NCBI GenBank assembly: GCA_020628375.1
Contig: JAHDFD010000018.1
Coordinates: 1 to 64,000 of the forward strand
DNA from: Chitinophagales bacterium
GTDB taxonomy: Bacteria > Bacteroidota > Bacteroidia > Chitinophagales > UBA2359
Direction of reading: 5' to 3'
Length of the DNA: 64,000 nt
Part shown: positions 26,883 to 35,787 of the stretch, piece by piece
How the letters are laid out: every line of letters begins with the position of its first letter
Numbering within the stretch: position 1 is the stretch's first letter
Made by a program: the position numbers and the translations under genes
The notes under the pieces: model-generated
The model's input: the letters and a program-made list of their open reading frames with translations, nothing else
Database searches by the model: none
Told to the model about the DNA's origin: nothing

Positions 26883-27938
26883 ATGAATACAGATTCTAGT
26901 TTTCTGATTGTTGGAAAAGGCTTGGCTGGTAGTGTGCTTGCTCAAAAACTATATTTTGATTATGGGATCAGAAATATGACTATCGTTGATAATCAGCAGT
27001 ATCAGGCTTCTTTATTATCGAGTGGAATAATGAATCCGGTTACAGGCAGAAGAATCGTAAAAACCTGGCAATGTGACACTTTATTTCCTGAAGCTGAGAA
27101 TTTTTATAAAGAAGCAGGAAAAACATTTGAAACAAAATTCATTGAACAAAAACAGATTATCCGTTTTTTTGAAAGCATTAAAGAATACAATGACTTTACC
27201 ATCAAAACAGGTGAAAAAGCATATCAACAATATATTTCTGAAGAAAAACAACCCATAGAAGCCAATTTAATCAATAATGATTTTGGAGCAGGAAATATTA
27301 AAGGGGCTTTTCTTGTAAACGTTAAGGCCTTTCTAGATGCCAGTAATACTTTTTTCCGTAATGAAGGCATATTAATCAATGAAGAATTAAGGCTTAATAA
27401 CCTTCAATTTGAAATAGATAAGGTCATTTGGCAAAATAAGTTTTACGATCATCTGATCTTTTGCGAAGGTTATCATGCTCTAGAAAATCCTTTCGTAAAC
27501 AAACTCCCCTTTCGACCAGCAAAGGGCGAGGTTTATATTGCCAATATACCAGATTTACCACAAGAACGATTAATAAAAAAGGGGATCTTCTTTCTTCCAC
27601 TTGGCGATCACTTATTTTGGGTTGGATCTACGTATATTAATAATGATCTAAGTCCTGAACCGAGTGAAAAAGGAATACAGATCTTAAATGAAAAAGTAAA
27701 AAAAGCAATTGGTAATTTAAGTTTCACCATAGAAAGAACAGAAACAGCCATTCGACCTGCCACCAAAGATCGCCGGCCTTTTGTTGGCGCAATCGATCAT
27801 CCATACAAAGTTTATATTTTTAATGGTTTTGGTACTAAAGGCGTTTCTTTATCACCTTGGTGTGCGACTCAGTTATGTGAACATATTTTCAATGATCAAC
27901 CTATACCAGCTGAAATTGATGTTAATCGGTTCTTGTAA
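26883..27938 (+). CDS. FAD-dependent oxidoreductase, DAO family
   Basis: A 351-residue flavoprotein. The N-terminus has a dinucleotide-binding fold (FLIVGKGLAGSVLAQKL), then SSGIMNPVTGRRIVKTWQ, a pattern shared with D-amino-acid oxidase and MnmC C-terminal domains. Late motifs TETAIRPATKDRRPFVG and FNGFGTKGVSLSPW complete the FAD site. The substrate is unknown; a tRNA-modifying role like MnmC is possible but the methyltransferase half is absent. The stop codon TAA is formed by the first bases of a palindromic element at 27936. Confidence 0.78.
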   Translation: MNTDSSFLIVGKGLAGSVLAQKLYFDYGIRNMTIVDNQQYQASLLSSGIMNPVTGRRIVKTWQCDTLFPEAENFYKEAGKTFETKFIEQKQIIRFFESIKEYNDFTIKTGEKAYQQYISEEKQPIEANLINNDFGAGNIKGAFLVNVKAFLDASNTFFRNEGILINEELRLNNLQFEIDKVIWQNKFYDHLIFCEGYHALENPFVNKLPFRPAKGEVYIANIPDLPQERLIKKGIFFLPLGDHLFWVGSTYINNDLSPEPSEKGIQILNEKVKKAIGNLSFTIERTETAIRPATKDRRPFVGAIDHPYKVYIFNGFGTKGVSLSPWCATQLCEHIFNDQPIPAEIDVNRFL

Positions 27939-28155
27939 CTGATGTTACGCAGAGTTCGTGTCACACTGAGTAAACGGAGATTTTTCAAGTGAAAACGCAG
28001 AAAAAGCATAGTGCATCGCCAGGCGACCCTGCGAAGTATTTGACTATCAAGAACTTAACTTCGATGCGTTTTAAAGCACAATTTTTTCAAAATTTGCTTC
28101 AAAACTTACTCAGTCGGTTCGCCGATGCGATTGACATAGTGCGTAACATCAGTTA
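27936..28155. repeat. 220-bp palindromic element with perfect 16-bp ends
   Basis: TAACTGATGTTACGCA (27936-27951) is repeated in reverse complement as TGCGTAACATCAGTTA (28140-28155). Interior blocks also pair, for example ACTGAGTAA (about 27965) with TTACTCAGT (about 28108), and GAAAACGCAG with ATGCGTTTTAAAG. A 67-codon open frame inside (27989-28192) has no coding features. The element supplies the stop codon of the upstream gene. Confidence 0.7.
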
Positions 28156-28235
28156 TAATACAAATTCAAATGTAATTTCATGTACATCCTAGTTGATGTA
28201 CAAATAGGAAGCTCACTTATGGTTAACTTTCTTTA

Positions 28236-28268
28236 AGCTCAGTCAGAGTTTTGAACCCTGATTGAGCT
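28236..28268. terminator. Hairpin, possible terminator
   Basis: AGCTCAGTCAG (28236-28246) pairs with CTGATTGAGCT (28258-28268) with one mismatch. It lies about 300 bases after the oxidoreductase and lacks a clean T tract, so its role is uncertain. Confidence 0.4.
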
Positions 28269-28332
28269 ATTAATGAAAACACTGTTATTTTACCAAAATC
28301 GTATAATATCAAACGTTGGTGGTGATGCAGAA

Positions 28333-28512
28333 GTAATACAATTTTAACTTTAATATATCGTACATTTATGAGAGCGTGAGCTACTATCAAATTAAGCCCA
28401 ATATACGAGTCATGCCCCGAAAAATAGGGAGGTGTCTATATTTCGACTTCATTACATTACGCTCAATATGACACGAAAATTTGTACGTTTTTTAATATTT
28501 AAATTTATGTAA
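28333..28512. repeat. 180-bp palindromic element, copy 1
   Basis: It aligns over its length with 53249-53430: AATACAATTT, CTTTAATATA, a nearly identical core GAGGTGTCTATATTTCGAC with TTCATTACATT, and CTCAATATGACACGA. Left end and reverse-complemented right end match (TTGTACGTTTTTTAATATTT against TGTACGATATATTAAAGTT), so the whole unit can fold into one hairpin. With the elements at 27936 and 28558 it accounts for most of the 727-bp gap 27939-28665, in which no gene is seen. Confidence 0.75.
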
Positions 28513-28557
28513 GGCTGAAAGTTATTTTGATTAAAATCAGAAAATCTTAGCTAAATA

Positions 28558-28582
28558 TCTGCTGATCGGGAGACGCAGCAGA
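28558..28582. repeat. Small hairpin TCTGCTG-CAGCAGA
   Basis: TCTGCTG (28558-28564) pairs with CAGCAGA (28576-28582); the loop has GGGAGACG, related to the GGGACGC loop of its neighbour at 28595. Confidence 0.45.
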
Positions 28583-28594
28583 GGAAAAAACCTG

Positions 28595-28628
28595 TTTTGG
28601 TCTGGGACGCACAGTCTCCTGACCAAAA
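28595..28628. repeat. Hairpin with GGGACGCACAGTC loop
   Basis: TTTTGGTC (28595-28602) pairs with GACCAAAA (28621-28628). The 18-base loop TGGGACGCACAGTCTCCT is the same, but for one base, as that of the hairpin at 59920. It lies just after the msrA stop codon (28666, minus strand), where it may also act in 3' end formation. Confidence 0.7.
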
Positions 28629-28665
28629 CCTACACAACCTTATATTTGAGTCACTGCCCAAACGT

Positions 28666-29316
28666 TTAATGATCTTTCTTCAACAACTCCGGAAATTTTT
28701 TCTTAAAACGATTTAATCGAGGAATAGAAACATTCTGAACATAAGGGTTTTGAGGATTTAATCGTTCATAGTTCTGATGATAATCTTCAGCATCGTGGAA
28801 AATTTCAAATGCTTTAACCTCTGTAACAATTGGTTTTTCAAATGCCTTATTTTGTTCAAGTTCTTTAATATAAGTTTTTATGGTATTTTTTTCTTCTTCA
28901 TTTTCATAAAAAGCTATTGAACGATATTGAGGTCCTCTATCGGGTCCTTGTCGATTGGGTGTAGTTGGATCATGAGAACCGAAAAAAACTTTCAATAATG
29001 TTTCAAAACTTACCTGTTCTTTATCATAATAAACAGCAACGGCTTCTGCATGCTTCAAACGCCCGCTACTCACTAATTCATAAGTGGGGTTATCAACCTC
29101 TCCACCCGAATACCCCGAAACAGCTTCTTTTACTCCTTCAACAGATTCAAAGATTGCTTCAACACACCAAAAACAACCCGCTGCAAAATAAGCAGTACTA
29201 TATTGTGCCAACTCTTTATCAGATAATTGTTGTACATCTGTTTTCACCTTTTGGGTTTTACAAGAAAAAGTACACAGGATCATTCCTAAAGCAAGCATTG
29301 ATAATATGCGATTCAT
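28666..29316 (-). CDS. msrA: Peptide methionine sulfoxide reductase MsrA, lipoprotein form
   Basis: A 216-residue protein. Residues 1-19 are a lipoprotein signal with acceptor Cys19 (LCTFSC). The MsrA domain starts near residue 40 with AAGCFWCVEA; Cys48 is the catalytic residue and Cys51 follows. GYSGGEVDNPTYE, HDPTTPNRQGPDRGPQYRS and EDYHQNYE are family landmarks. It reduces methionine-S-sulfoxide in proteins; the signal places it in the periplasm, anchored to a membrane. No msrB is adjacent. It stands alone on the minus strand. Confidence 0.93.
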   Translation of the reverse strand: MNRILSMLALGMILCTFSCKTQKVKTDVQQLSDKELAQYSTAYFAAGCFWCVEAIFESVEGVKEAVSGYSGGEVDNPTYELVSSGRLKHAEAVAVYYDKEQVSFETLLKVFFGSHDPTTPNRQGPDRGPQYRSIAFYENEEEKNTIKTYIKELEQNKAFEKPIVTEVKAFEIFHDAEDYHQNYERLNPQNPYVQNVSIPRLNRFKKKFPELLKKDH

Positions 29317-29373
29317 AGTTTTATATTTTCTGAATTATAAAAACATAAGAGTAGAAATTGTTTCTGCGATTAA

Positions 29374-29405
29374 AGAGTATGTTTAGAGTATATTTAAAAT
29401 ACTCT
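29374..29405. repeat. 32-bp remnant of the 156-bp palindromic element
   Basis: AGAGTATGTTTA and TTTAAAATACTCT, the two ends of the 18418 element (one end with a small change), are joined by only seven bases. This looks like an internal deletion that left the terminal repeats. Confidence 0.4.
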
Positions 29406-29412
29406 CAAAAAC

Positions 29413-29454
29413 AAACCCACAAACCTGTTAATACGATTACAGATTTGTGGGTTT
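29413..29454 (-). terminator. Terminator of the 1,108-residue T9SS cargo gene
   Basis: AAACCCACAAA (29413-29423) pairs with TTTGTGGGTTT (29444-29454), with an inner CTGT/ACAG pair. On the minus strand it is followed by GTTTTTG, 24 bases past the stop codon. Confidence 0.75.
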
Positions 29455-29477
29455 AAATAACAATTCAAAGTGTTAAT

Positions 29478-32400
29478 TTATTGCTTTACAATTCTTAATA
29501 ATTTGTCAAAACTTTCATCTTTAAATCGAATGAAATAAACTCCTGAAGGATAACTAACGACTGATACTGTTCCTTTATAAGTATCATTATATTTCACAAG
29601 TTTTCCATTCTGAATTCTTTTTCCACTTATATCGAATACTTCAAAATCAAGTAAAACACTATCATGCTGAAAACCATCTAAGTGAATCGTAACCACTCCT
29701 TCAGTAGGATTAGGGAAAACATTAAAAATTCCGCCATATTGTTTGATCTCGCTATTATTTGTAGTAAGTCCAATTGAAACAGCACTAAAAAACAATTCAC
29801 AATTATTTACATCAAATACAGAAGGGATGTATGTTCCTTCTGTTAAACCTTCAAAAGTATTAGAACTTTGATAAGTAACTCCCCCATCGATACTATAAGA
29901 AAAAGGAGCCTGACCTCCGCTTGCGGTTATGGTAATTGCTCCATTTTCAGCACCAACCCAAGTTTCATCAGCAACATCAACGATCAGTGAAATATCGCAA
30001 GCAGCAATTTCAATTGTTTCTGATGTTTCACAATCATTTCCATCAACAACCACAATATCATAAGTTCCCGGAGCAAGGTCGGCAAACAAATTTACATCTG
30101 TAAAAGTAGCTCCACCATCAATGCTATATTGAACAGGGTCTGATGCATTATAAGCATAGATCAGGACTGCTCCATTATTAGCATCTGCTGAGGTTTCAGC
30201 AGAAATATCCAGATCGAGACTTACTGCGCATACCAGCTCTGTACAAAAATCAAAATCTTCAGAAGTTCCGAATACACCATCGCTAACCACTAAAGCATTA
30301 CCTTCTGCATCCACTATATTATAGCTACCTTGTCCCCATCCACAACAAATACCATCACCAAAAGAGTCGGTAATCTGAAAATTGTAACAAGTTTCATTCT
30401 TTAAACACCATTCTTCTGTATAGGTAGCGTTTACTTGTTGGTAAGGTCCTCCAGAATAAACGATAGTTCCGGTGTTATCCGTAAGATACCATTGCGTTTC
30501 TGTTGGATAATCATCTGTATTCAGCGTAAAAGCTACCCTTTGTCCGTCAATAACAGCCTGAAAATCTGCTTCAAAAATATTATTATCCGGTCGTTCATCA
30601 ACGCCCAAATTAGGTGAAAAGATATTAACTTTTATCGTATTCGTACCATCAATAAGATCTGTAAGGATTAATGGAATAATAGTTGATTCTCCGGCAGGTA
30701 CAAGCTCTTCGTTAATAAATTCATGTTGAATAACACCATTCACTGTTACAGAAACAAAAGCACTGGAAATATCATTGGTTCCATAGTTGGTCATTTCAAT
30801 ATCAACTTCTAAAATCGAAGCCGCACAAGCTCCCTCTTCTATACCATAAACATTACTTGCTCCAACATCAAATCGGGGAAGTTTAGTTAGGGTTACTCTA
30901 CAACTATCGTTGTATTCATTATTATCACCATCAAAAATAGTAAACAGGATCAATTCATAATCTGTAATCTCAGAAACATCTATCGTTTCATCGAAAGTGT
31001 GTACGTAAGTTTCTTCTGAAGCTATTTCTGTAGTTATAGGTTCAGAAATCACCGCTTCACCACCTTCAAAAATATATCCCACCTGATAATTTGAAACAGG
31101 GTTCAAGCCTTGATTCTTAACAGCTATACGAACTACTTCAGCATCTGTAAGATCATCGGCATTCTGAGGTTCAACTAATCCACTAGGTCCTACATCTAAT
31201 GAATCCCTTTCTAGGCTGAAAGCTGCAATTCTAGTTCTCATACCACCTGCTGAAGGATATTCTCCTGTAAACCAAAAAGTAGCATCATCAACCGGATCAA
31301 TTCCCATCTGATGGTAATCACCATATCTTGAAAAGTTATTTATTGCTGCTCCACCGGGTGCAATAACATATTCTTCAATGGTCATTTCCCCTAAAGGATC
31401 TGTCGCCCTTCTACCGGTAAAACGAAGACTAATGAAATCATTTTCACCTCCACATCCGTAAGCTAGTCCAATATTACCCTGACCATCCATACAGATAGCA
31501 CCCATAAATCTATTCAAACCATCATCAGGTGCAAAAGTACCTTCTTGGTAAAGTTCCCATTCACCGCCATCTTCTCTTCTTAATTCCATCCATCTTACTC
31601 CGGCAGTATTATCACCTGTTGCATCTACAACAAAATTCAACACTATAGATTCGTGTGTGTCAAAGTTTCTATAATGAACCTGATTCATGATAACACTCAC
31701 CATTGCATTCATTCCAGTAACTCCACCGGGTTGAGGAATACATGCAAATCCATCAGGTGCAGCAGAACAAGGATCGGTATCAAAAGGGGAAGGTGAAATT
31801 TCTACCTGAGTGTATCCAGAGTTATTCTGATTATCAAAATCTATTTCAAATGTACTTACAATAACTCTATCTGTTAAATTACCACCCCATCCATCATCAC
31901 TTAAAGAAAGCACTATAGGCTTATCTTCTTTGGGAGGATTTTGTCCTGTCCAATCAACAGGAGTTCCAACCTGAATACCCGGTGCAGTAGGAAAATGATC
32001 GACTAATAATTTTTGGATCTGAACTTCATCTGCTCCATTCATTAAAGCTGCTCTATCCATAAAATAACAAGGTAGCGTATTGGCAGGTACGAACTCATTA
32101 GTTGTTACAACTATAGCATTATTCCAAATTGAATATTTCGGATAATCAGGGAATTGTGCTGTTCCGAATTCGTAAACATCATAATTATCATAAGGATCGC
32201 TTGAATGAGAAACTGCCACTAATAGTACATTAGAGATATCAGGACTAACAAATTCCGTAATGATCCACTTTTCGTATTCCTGATCGTAAAGAATGATAGG
32301 ATCACCAGCAGAAGAAAAACCTAAAGACGTCCAAAGACTATTTCCTGAAAATTGAGATAGGTACGTACCGTCTTTATCATAAACGCCTATTGAAGTTGCA

Positions 32401-32804
32401 TTTACAGCCTGTAAATAATGATCTGCTCCTGTATCTCCTGTTGGATCGGCAGGAATTGCAAAACTGGTTAAACCATCTCTATTTACTGATGGCTCAATTA
32501 AGTCCCCTGCTGATTTTGTATTTACAATAGATTTTTGCCACACTTTATCAGGTCCTATGGGTAATGCACCTGGTTCATCACTAGCACCTGGTTCATAATT
32601 ACTAAAGTTTGGAATAATCTGTTTTTTATTCTTCTTACCTGCAGCTCTCTTTTCATTGGAAGTTGGTGGAATTTCAACTAAGTCTTTTACTTTAGGAGTC
32701 GTACCTCTTTTAATAGCATAACTTACCTCAACTTCTGAATTTGATTGAGCATTAACAACGGAGTAACTAAGAAAACATAAAAGGAAAAGTAAAGTTTTTT
32801 TCAT
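29478..32804 (-). CDS. Secreted T9SS cargo with CARDB-like and SprB-like repeats
   Basis: An 1,108-residue protein with signal peptide MKKTLLFLLCFLSYSVVNAQ. The first half (about 50-525) is rich in Asp/Gly and resembles a propeller-like or large extracellular module without recognisable catalytic residues. Two CARDB-like strands follow (IAVKNQGLNPVSNYQVGY; VDIEMTNYGTNDISSAF), then a FGDGICCGWGQG module, then two SprB-like units (QYSIDGGATFTDV, FSYSIDGGVTYQSS). The last 80 residues are a type A T9SS sorting domain (FNVFPNPTEG ... LLRIVKQ). It should be exported across the outer membrane; its target is unknown. It has its own terminator. Confidence 0.85.
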   Translation of the reverse strand: MKKTLLFLLCFLSYSVVNAQSNSEVEVSYAIKRGTTPKVKDLVEIPPTSNEKRAAGKKNKKQIIPNFSNYEPGASDEPGALPIGPDKVWQKSIVNTKSAGDLIEPSVNRDGLTSFAIPADPTGDTGADHYLQAVNATSIGVYDKDGTYLSQFSGNSLWTSLGFSSAGDPIILYDQEYEKWIITEFVSPDISNVLLVAVSHSSDPYDNYDVYEFGTAQFPDYPKYSIWNNAIVVTTNEFVPANTLPCYFMDRAALMNGADEVQIQKLLVDHFPTAPGIQVGTPVDWTGQNPPKEDKPIVLSLSDDGWGGNLTDRVIVSTFEIDFDNQNNSGYTQVEISPSPFDTDPCSAAPDGFACIPQPGGVTGMNAMVSVIMNQVHYRNFDTHESIVLNFVVDATGDNTAGVRWMELRREDGGEWELYQEGTFAPDDGLNRFMGAICMDGQGNIGLAYGCGGENDFISLRFTGRRATDPLGEMTIEEYVIAPGGAAINNFSRYGDYHQMGIDPVDDATFWFTGEYPSAGGMRTRIAAFSLERDSLDVGPSGLVEPQNADDLTDAEVVRIAVKNQGLNPVSNYQVGYIFEGGEAVISEPITTEIASEETYVHTFDETIDVSEITDYELILFTIFDGDNNEYNDSCRVTLTKLPRFDVGASNVYGIEEGACAASILEVDIEMTNYGTNDISSAFVSVTVNGVIQHEFINEELVPAGESTIIPLILTDLIDGTNTIKVNIFSPNLGVDERPDNNIFEADFQAVIDGQRVAFTLNTDDYPTETQWYLTDNTGTIVYSGGPYQQVNATYTEEWCLKNETCYNFQITDSFGDGICCGWGQGSYNIVDAEGNALVVSDGVFGTSEDFDFCTELVCAVSLDLDISAETSADANNGAVLIYAYNASDPVQYSIDGGATFTDVNLFADLAPGTYDIVVVDGNDCETSETIEIAACDISLIVDVADETWVGAENGAITITASGGQAPFSYSIDGGVTYQSSNTFEGLTEGTYIPSVFDVNNCELFFSAVSIGLTTNNSEIKQYGGIFNVFPNPTEGVVTIHLDGFQHDSVLLDFEVFDISGKRIQNGKLVKYNDTYKGTVSVVSYPSGVYFIRFKDESFDKLLRIVKQ

Positions 32805-32966
32805 CTTGAAAATAAATTTGAATGTAGAAAATGCAGATAATGAAGGACTTATCTAACATATATAATAGCAAAAACCTTAAAAAGTTTGCTTGTGAAGATA
32901 GAGTTTAATTTCAACATAAGAGAATTGGTTAAAAAAAAAGCAAATAAAATGTCGCTTATATGAACA

Positions 32967-33003
32967 AAAAAAGGCAGAAGTGTATGAACCACTCCTGCCT
33001 TTT
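32967..33003 (-). terminator. Terminator of sucC
   Basis: GGCAGAAGTG pairs with CACTCCTGCC (one mismatch) and, on the minus strand, ends in TTTTTTT. It lies 30 bases past the sucC stop codon. Confidence 0.85.
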
Positions 33004-33032
33004 GCTCTAAAACCGAATAATTATAAACAGTT

Positions 33033-34223
33033 CTAGGCGATTAATTCTTTTACTTTCTGTGCGGCTTCTTTCAAAACTATAGCTGAATGAACTTTCAAGC
33101 CCGACTCATCAATAATTTTCTTTCCTTCTTCTGCATTTGTTCCCTGTAAACGAACAATGATCGGAATATTGATCTCTCCTATGTTCTTGTAAGCTTCTAC
33201 TACCCCATTAGCAACACGATCACAACGAACGATTCCACCAAAGATATTTAAAAGAATTGCTTTTACATTCGGATCCTGAAGAATGATTCTGAAACCAGCT
33301 TCAACAGTTTTAGCATTTGCTCCACCTCCAACATCAAGGAAGTTAGCGGGGTTTCCACCTGCTAATTTGATAATATCCATAGTTGCCATTGCAAGACCGG
33401 CACCATTTACCATACAGCCTACATTTCCATCTAATTTAATGAAATTCAAACCATATTTACCTGCTTCAACTTCTGTTGGATCTTCTTCTGTAACATCGCG
33501 CATTTCTGCAATACCCGGATGACGATAAAGTGCATTACCATCGATACTTACTTTAGCATCAACCGCCATGATCTTATCATCAGAAGTTTTAAATGCCGGA
33601 TTGATCTCTACCATAGCAGCATCAACTCCTAGGAATGCTTTGTATAAGTTACCTATGAACTTTACCATTTCTTTGAAAGCAGTTCCATTTAAACCTAAGT
33701 TAAAAGCTACTTTACGTGCTTGGAATGGCTGTAATCCCAATCTTGGATCGATGAATTCTTTATGTACTAAGTGCGGCGTTTCTTCAGCTACTTTTTCAAT
33801 TTCCATTCCACCTTCTGTAGAATAAATAATAACATTTTTGCCAGTAGCTCTATCCATTAGAATTCCAACATAGAATTCTTTTACTTCACTGTCACCAGGA
33901 TAGTAAACATCTTCTGCAATTAATATTTTATTTACGACTTTACCCTGAGCACCAGTTTGAGGTGTAACTAAAGTTTTACCAAGAATTTCATTTGCATATT
34001 CTTTCAACTCATCCATGTTCTTAGCCACTTTCACCCCTCCTGCTTTTCCGCGACCTCCGGCGTGAATTTGTGCTTTTACAACATAAAATGATGTTCCGGT
34101 TTCTTCAGTTAATTTTAAAGCCGTCTCTTCAGCTTTTGAAGCGTCATCAATCATAATTCCTCTTTGGATTCTGCATCCAAATCGATCTAATAATTCTTTT
34201 GCCTGATACTCGTGTAAGTTCAT
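33033..34223 (-). CDS. sucC: Succinyl-CoA synthetase beta subunit
   Basis: A 396-residue ATP-grasp protein of the TCA cycle that, with SucD, converts succinyl-CoA to succinate with nucleotide triphosphate formation. It begins MNLHEYQAKELLDRFG; KAQIHAGGRGKAGGVK binds nucleotide, MVEINPAF and VDAKVSIDGNALYRHP follow, and the C-terminal ligase part has GGIVRCDRVANGVV. Length equals the family (about 390-400). sucD is not adjacent. A TATCTTTG box (34288-34295, minus) lies 65 bases upstream of the start. Confidence 0.97.
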   Translation of the reverse strand: MNLHEYQAKELLDRFGCRIQRGIMIDDASKAEETALKLTEETGTSFYVVKAQIHAGGRGKAGGVKVAKNMDELKEYANEILGKTLVTPQTGAQGKVVNKILIAEDVYYPGDSEVKEFYVGILMDRATGKNVIIYSTEGGMEIEKVAEETPHLVHKEFIDPRLGLQPFQARKVAFNLGLNGTAFKEMVKFIGNLYKAFLGVDAAMVEINPAFKTSDDKIMAVDAKVSIDGNALYRHPGIAEMRDVTEEDPTEVEAGKYGLNFIKLDGNVGCMVNGAGLAMATMDIIKLAGGNPANFLDVGGGANAKTVEAGFRIILQDPNVKAILLNIFGGIVRCDRVANGVVEAYKNIGEINIPIIVRLQGTNAEEGKKIIDESGLKVHSAIVLKEAAQKVKELIA

Positions 34224-34287
34224 TTTATTATTTTTGATACATTTGAGAATGTGTATTTATAATCTTTACATTCTATCTAACGGGGTG

Positions 34288-34295
34288 CAAAGATA
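34288..34295 (-). promoter_or_regulatory. -7 box of sucC
   Basis: The minus strand reads TATCTTTG followed by CACCCC, matching TAnnTTTG. Confidence 0.55.
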
Positions 34296-34347
34296 AGGCT
34301 AAAGCTAATTTTCGGCTTAGCATATGTTTAAAGTTTATATAATAGAT

Positions 34348-34471
34348 GTAATAGGCAATCAACTTATGGACATTTTATTGTTGGTCAGGAGACCAACAAA
34401 GGCCTGTACCTCAGTTGGTCTCCTGACCAACTGAATTTATTTAAAGTATCCACAAGTTAGTTGCCCATTAC
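34348..34471. repeat. 124-bp nested palindromic element
   Basis: The outer arms GTAATAGGCAATCAACTTAT (from 34348) and the reverse complement of 34452-34471 (GTAATGGGCAACTAACTTGT) nearly match. Inside are two perfect 9-bp hairpins, TTGTTGGTC-AGGA-GACCAACAA (34378-34399) and CAGTTGGTC-TCCT-GACCAACTG (34412-34433), that are reverse complements of each other in the core. It sits in the 423-bp gap 34224-34646, which otherwise holds the sucC promoter and no gene. Confidence 0.75.
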
Positions 34472-34646
34472 AAATAGACATTAGCAAAAGTTGTTTTTAG
34501 GACAGTGAACTATTAGAATGTTGACTGCTACGACCTATCGAGCATTAGCTTAATAAGTAGCAACACACAATGAATTGTACTTTTTTAAATTCAGTTTTAA
34601 ACGATTATACTAATTTTAACCCTGAAAATAAGAAGCTCGATCCACA

Positions 34647-35714
34647 ATGAAAATTTCAAAATGTAAAAATTGTAATTATAAGATATTTGAAGAACAAAAA
34701 TTCTGTGCGTATTGTGGTACAAGAAAGAATAGTTTCCCATTGGTAGATTATAATCAGCTTAGCCCAGAGCTAGGTAGAAAAGCTTTCTTCAATATGTATA
34801 ATGATGAGGTAATTGACAAATTTACGTTCTCTCTTACTGGTTTTGCAACCTTGATAATTTATGTCGTTCCATTTTTGCTTTCCGGATTTATACCAGGTGC
34901 AATAATCGCTACTTTATTATTCCTTTTGTATTATAAGTTGAGTAAGGCAGAACAAAATATTTATCGATATACAAAAATTCTACTTTTTCCCTTTTTCCTG
35001 TTTCAAATGTTAATGAAGTTTTTGATAAAAGGCATTCATTTTCCAATGTTTAAGAAAAGATGGGAACAGAGTTATTGGCAACAATCGATGAAAATTGAAG
35101 CTAAGCTTGATAAGCTGCAGAAGCAACAAACACCAATAGCCAATCAGATCAGTTTTCTGAGCCAGAATCCAAGTTCAGAAGAGCGAAAAGATGTTTTGAA
35201 TACGATGGTAAAGGTTAATGATTCTTTGAAAGAAGAAATTGACAAATACGGTCAGATGCTCGATATGATCGAAATAAATTTCCTTACGAATCAATTTGTA
35301 GGCAGAATCAAGCAAATTCAGAATATAAAAACAGAAACTGACTATGATTTTGAAATTCAGGAAATGAAAAAGCTTCAGAATGCTTTACATGATTTTGAAC
35401 GTAAAATGGTCAGCAGAAAAGTTGACTATCAGCTTAATGAAGTAACAGACAGATTCATTAAGCTTGATTCAGAAATTAAAACCGTAATTGAACGGCTCGA
35501 AAATAATAGAGCTATGCTTTTACTCGAAGACATTGACCTGTTAGAAATGAAAATGAAACAGAAACAGTATATGGGCGATCTGTATAACGATGAATACCTT
35601 GAACGATTCTACGATAATAATATGGATCAGCTTATAGGGAACTTGAACCTTAGTGAAGAAACTTCAGCAAGAATTGATGCAGAAATTGATGTTGCTAAGA
35701 AGTACCTTGATTAA
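34647..35714 (+). CDS. Zinc-ribbon membrane protein with coiled coil, unknown
   Basis: A 355-residue protein I do not recognise. It starts with a zinc ribbon (C6, C9, C20, C23: KCKNCNY ... FCAYCGTRK), followed by two close TM helices (about 64-97) and a third hydrophobic stretch (110-125), and then a long charged, mostly helical region (about 140-355) likely to form coiled coil. The cytoplasmic ribbon plus membrane plus coiled coil resembles scaffold-like proteins, but no function can be named. It is preceded by the nested palindrome at 34348 and stands alone. Confidence 0.7.
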   Translation: MKISKCKNCNYKIFEEQKFCAYCGTRKNSFPLVDYNQLSPELGRKAFFNMYNDEVIDKFTFSLTGFATLIIYVVPFLLSGFIPGAIIATLLFLLYYKLSKAEQNIYRYTKILLFPFFLFQMLMKFLIKGIHFPMFKKRWEQSYWQQSMKIEAKLDKLQKQQTPIANQISFLSQNPSSEERKDVLNTMVKVNDSLKEEIDKYGQMLDMIEINFLTNQFVGRIKQIQNIKTETDYDFEIQEMKKLQNALHDFERKMVSRKVDYQLNEVTDRFIKLDSEIKTVIERLENNRAMLLLEDIDLLEMKMKQKQYMGDLYNDEYLERFYDNNMDQLIGNLNLSEETSARIDAEIDVAKKYLD

Positions 35715-35787
35715 AATACTTAGTTCAAAAGGTTTCAGGTTTCAGTAAACTAAATTTAAAATGGTAGTTTTTCTATATTGTTGTTAA

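Noticed and set aside
27989..28192. 67-codon open frame
   Set aside because: It lies inside the 220-bp palindrome, has no domain, signal or promoter, and its sequence is set by the element.
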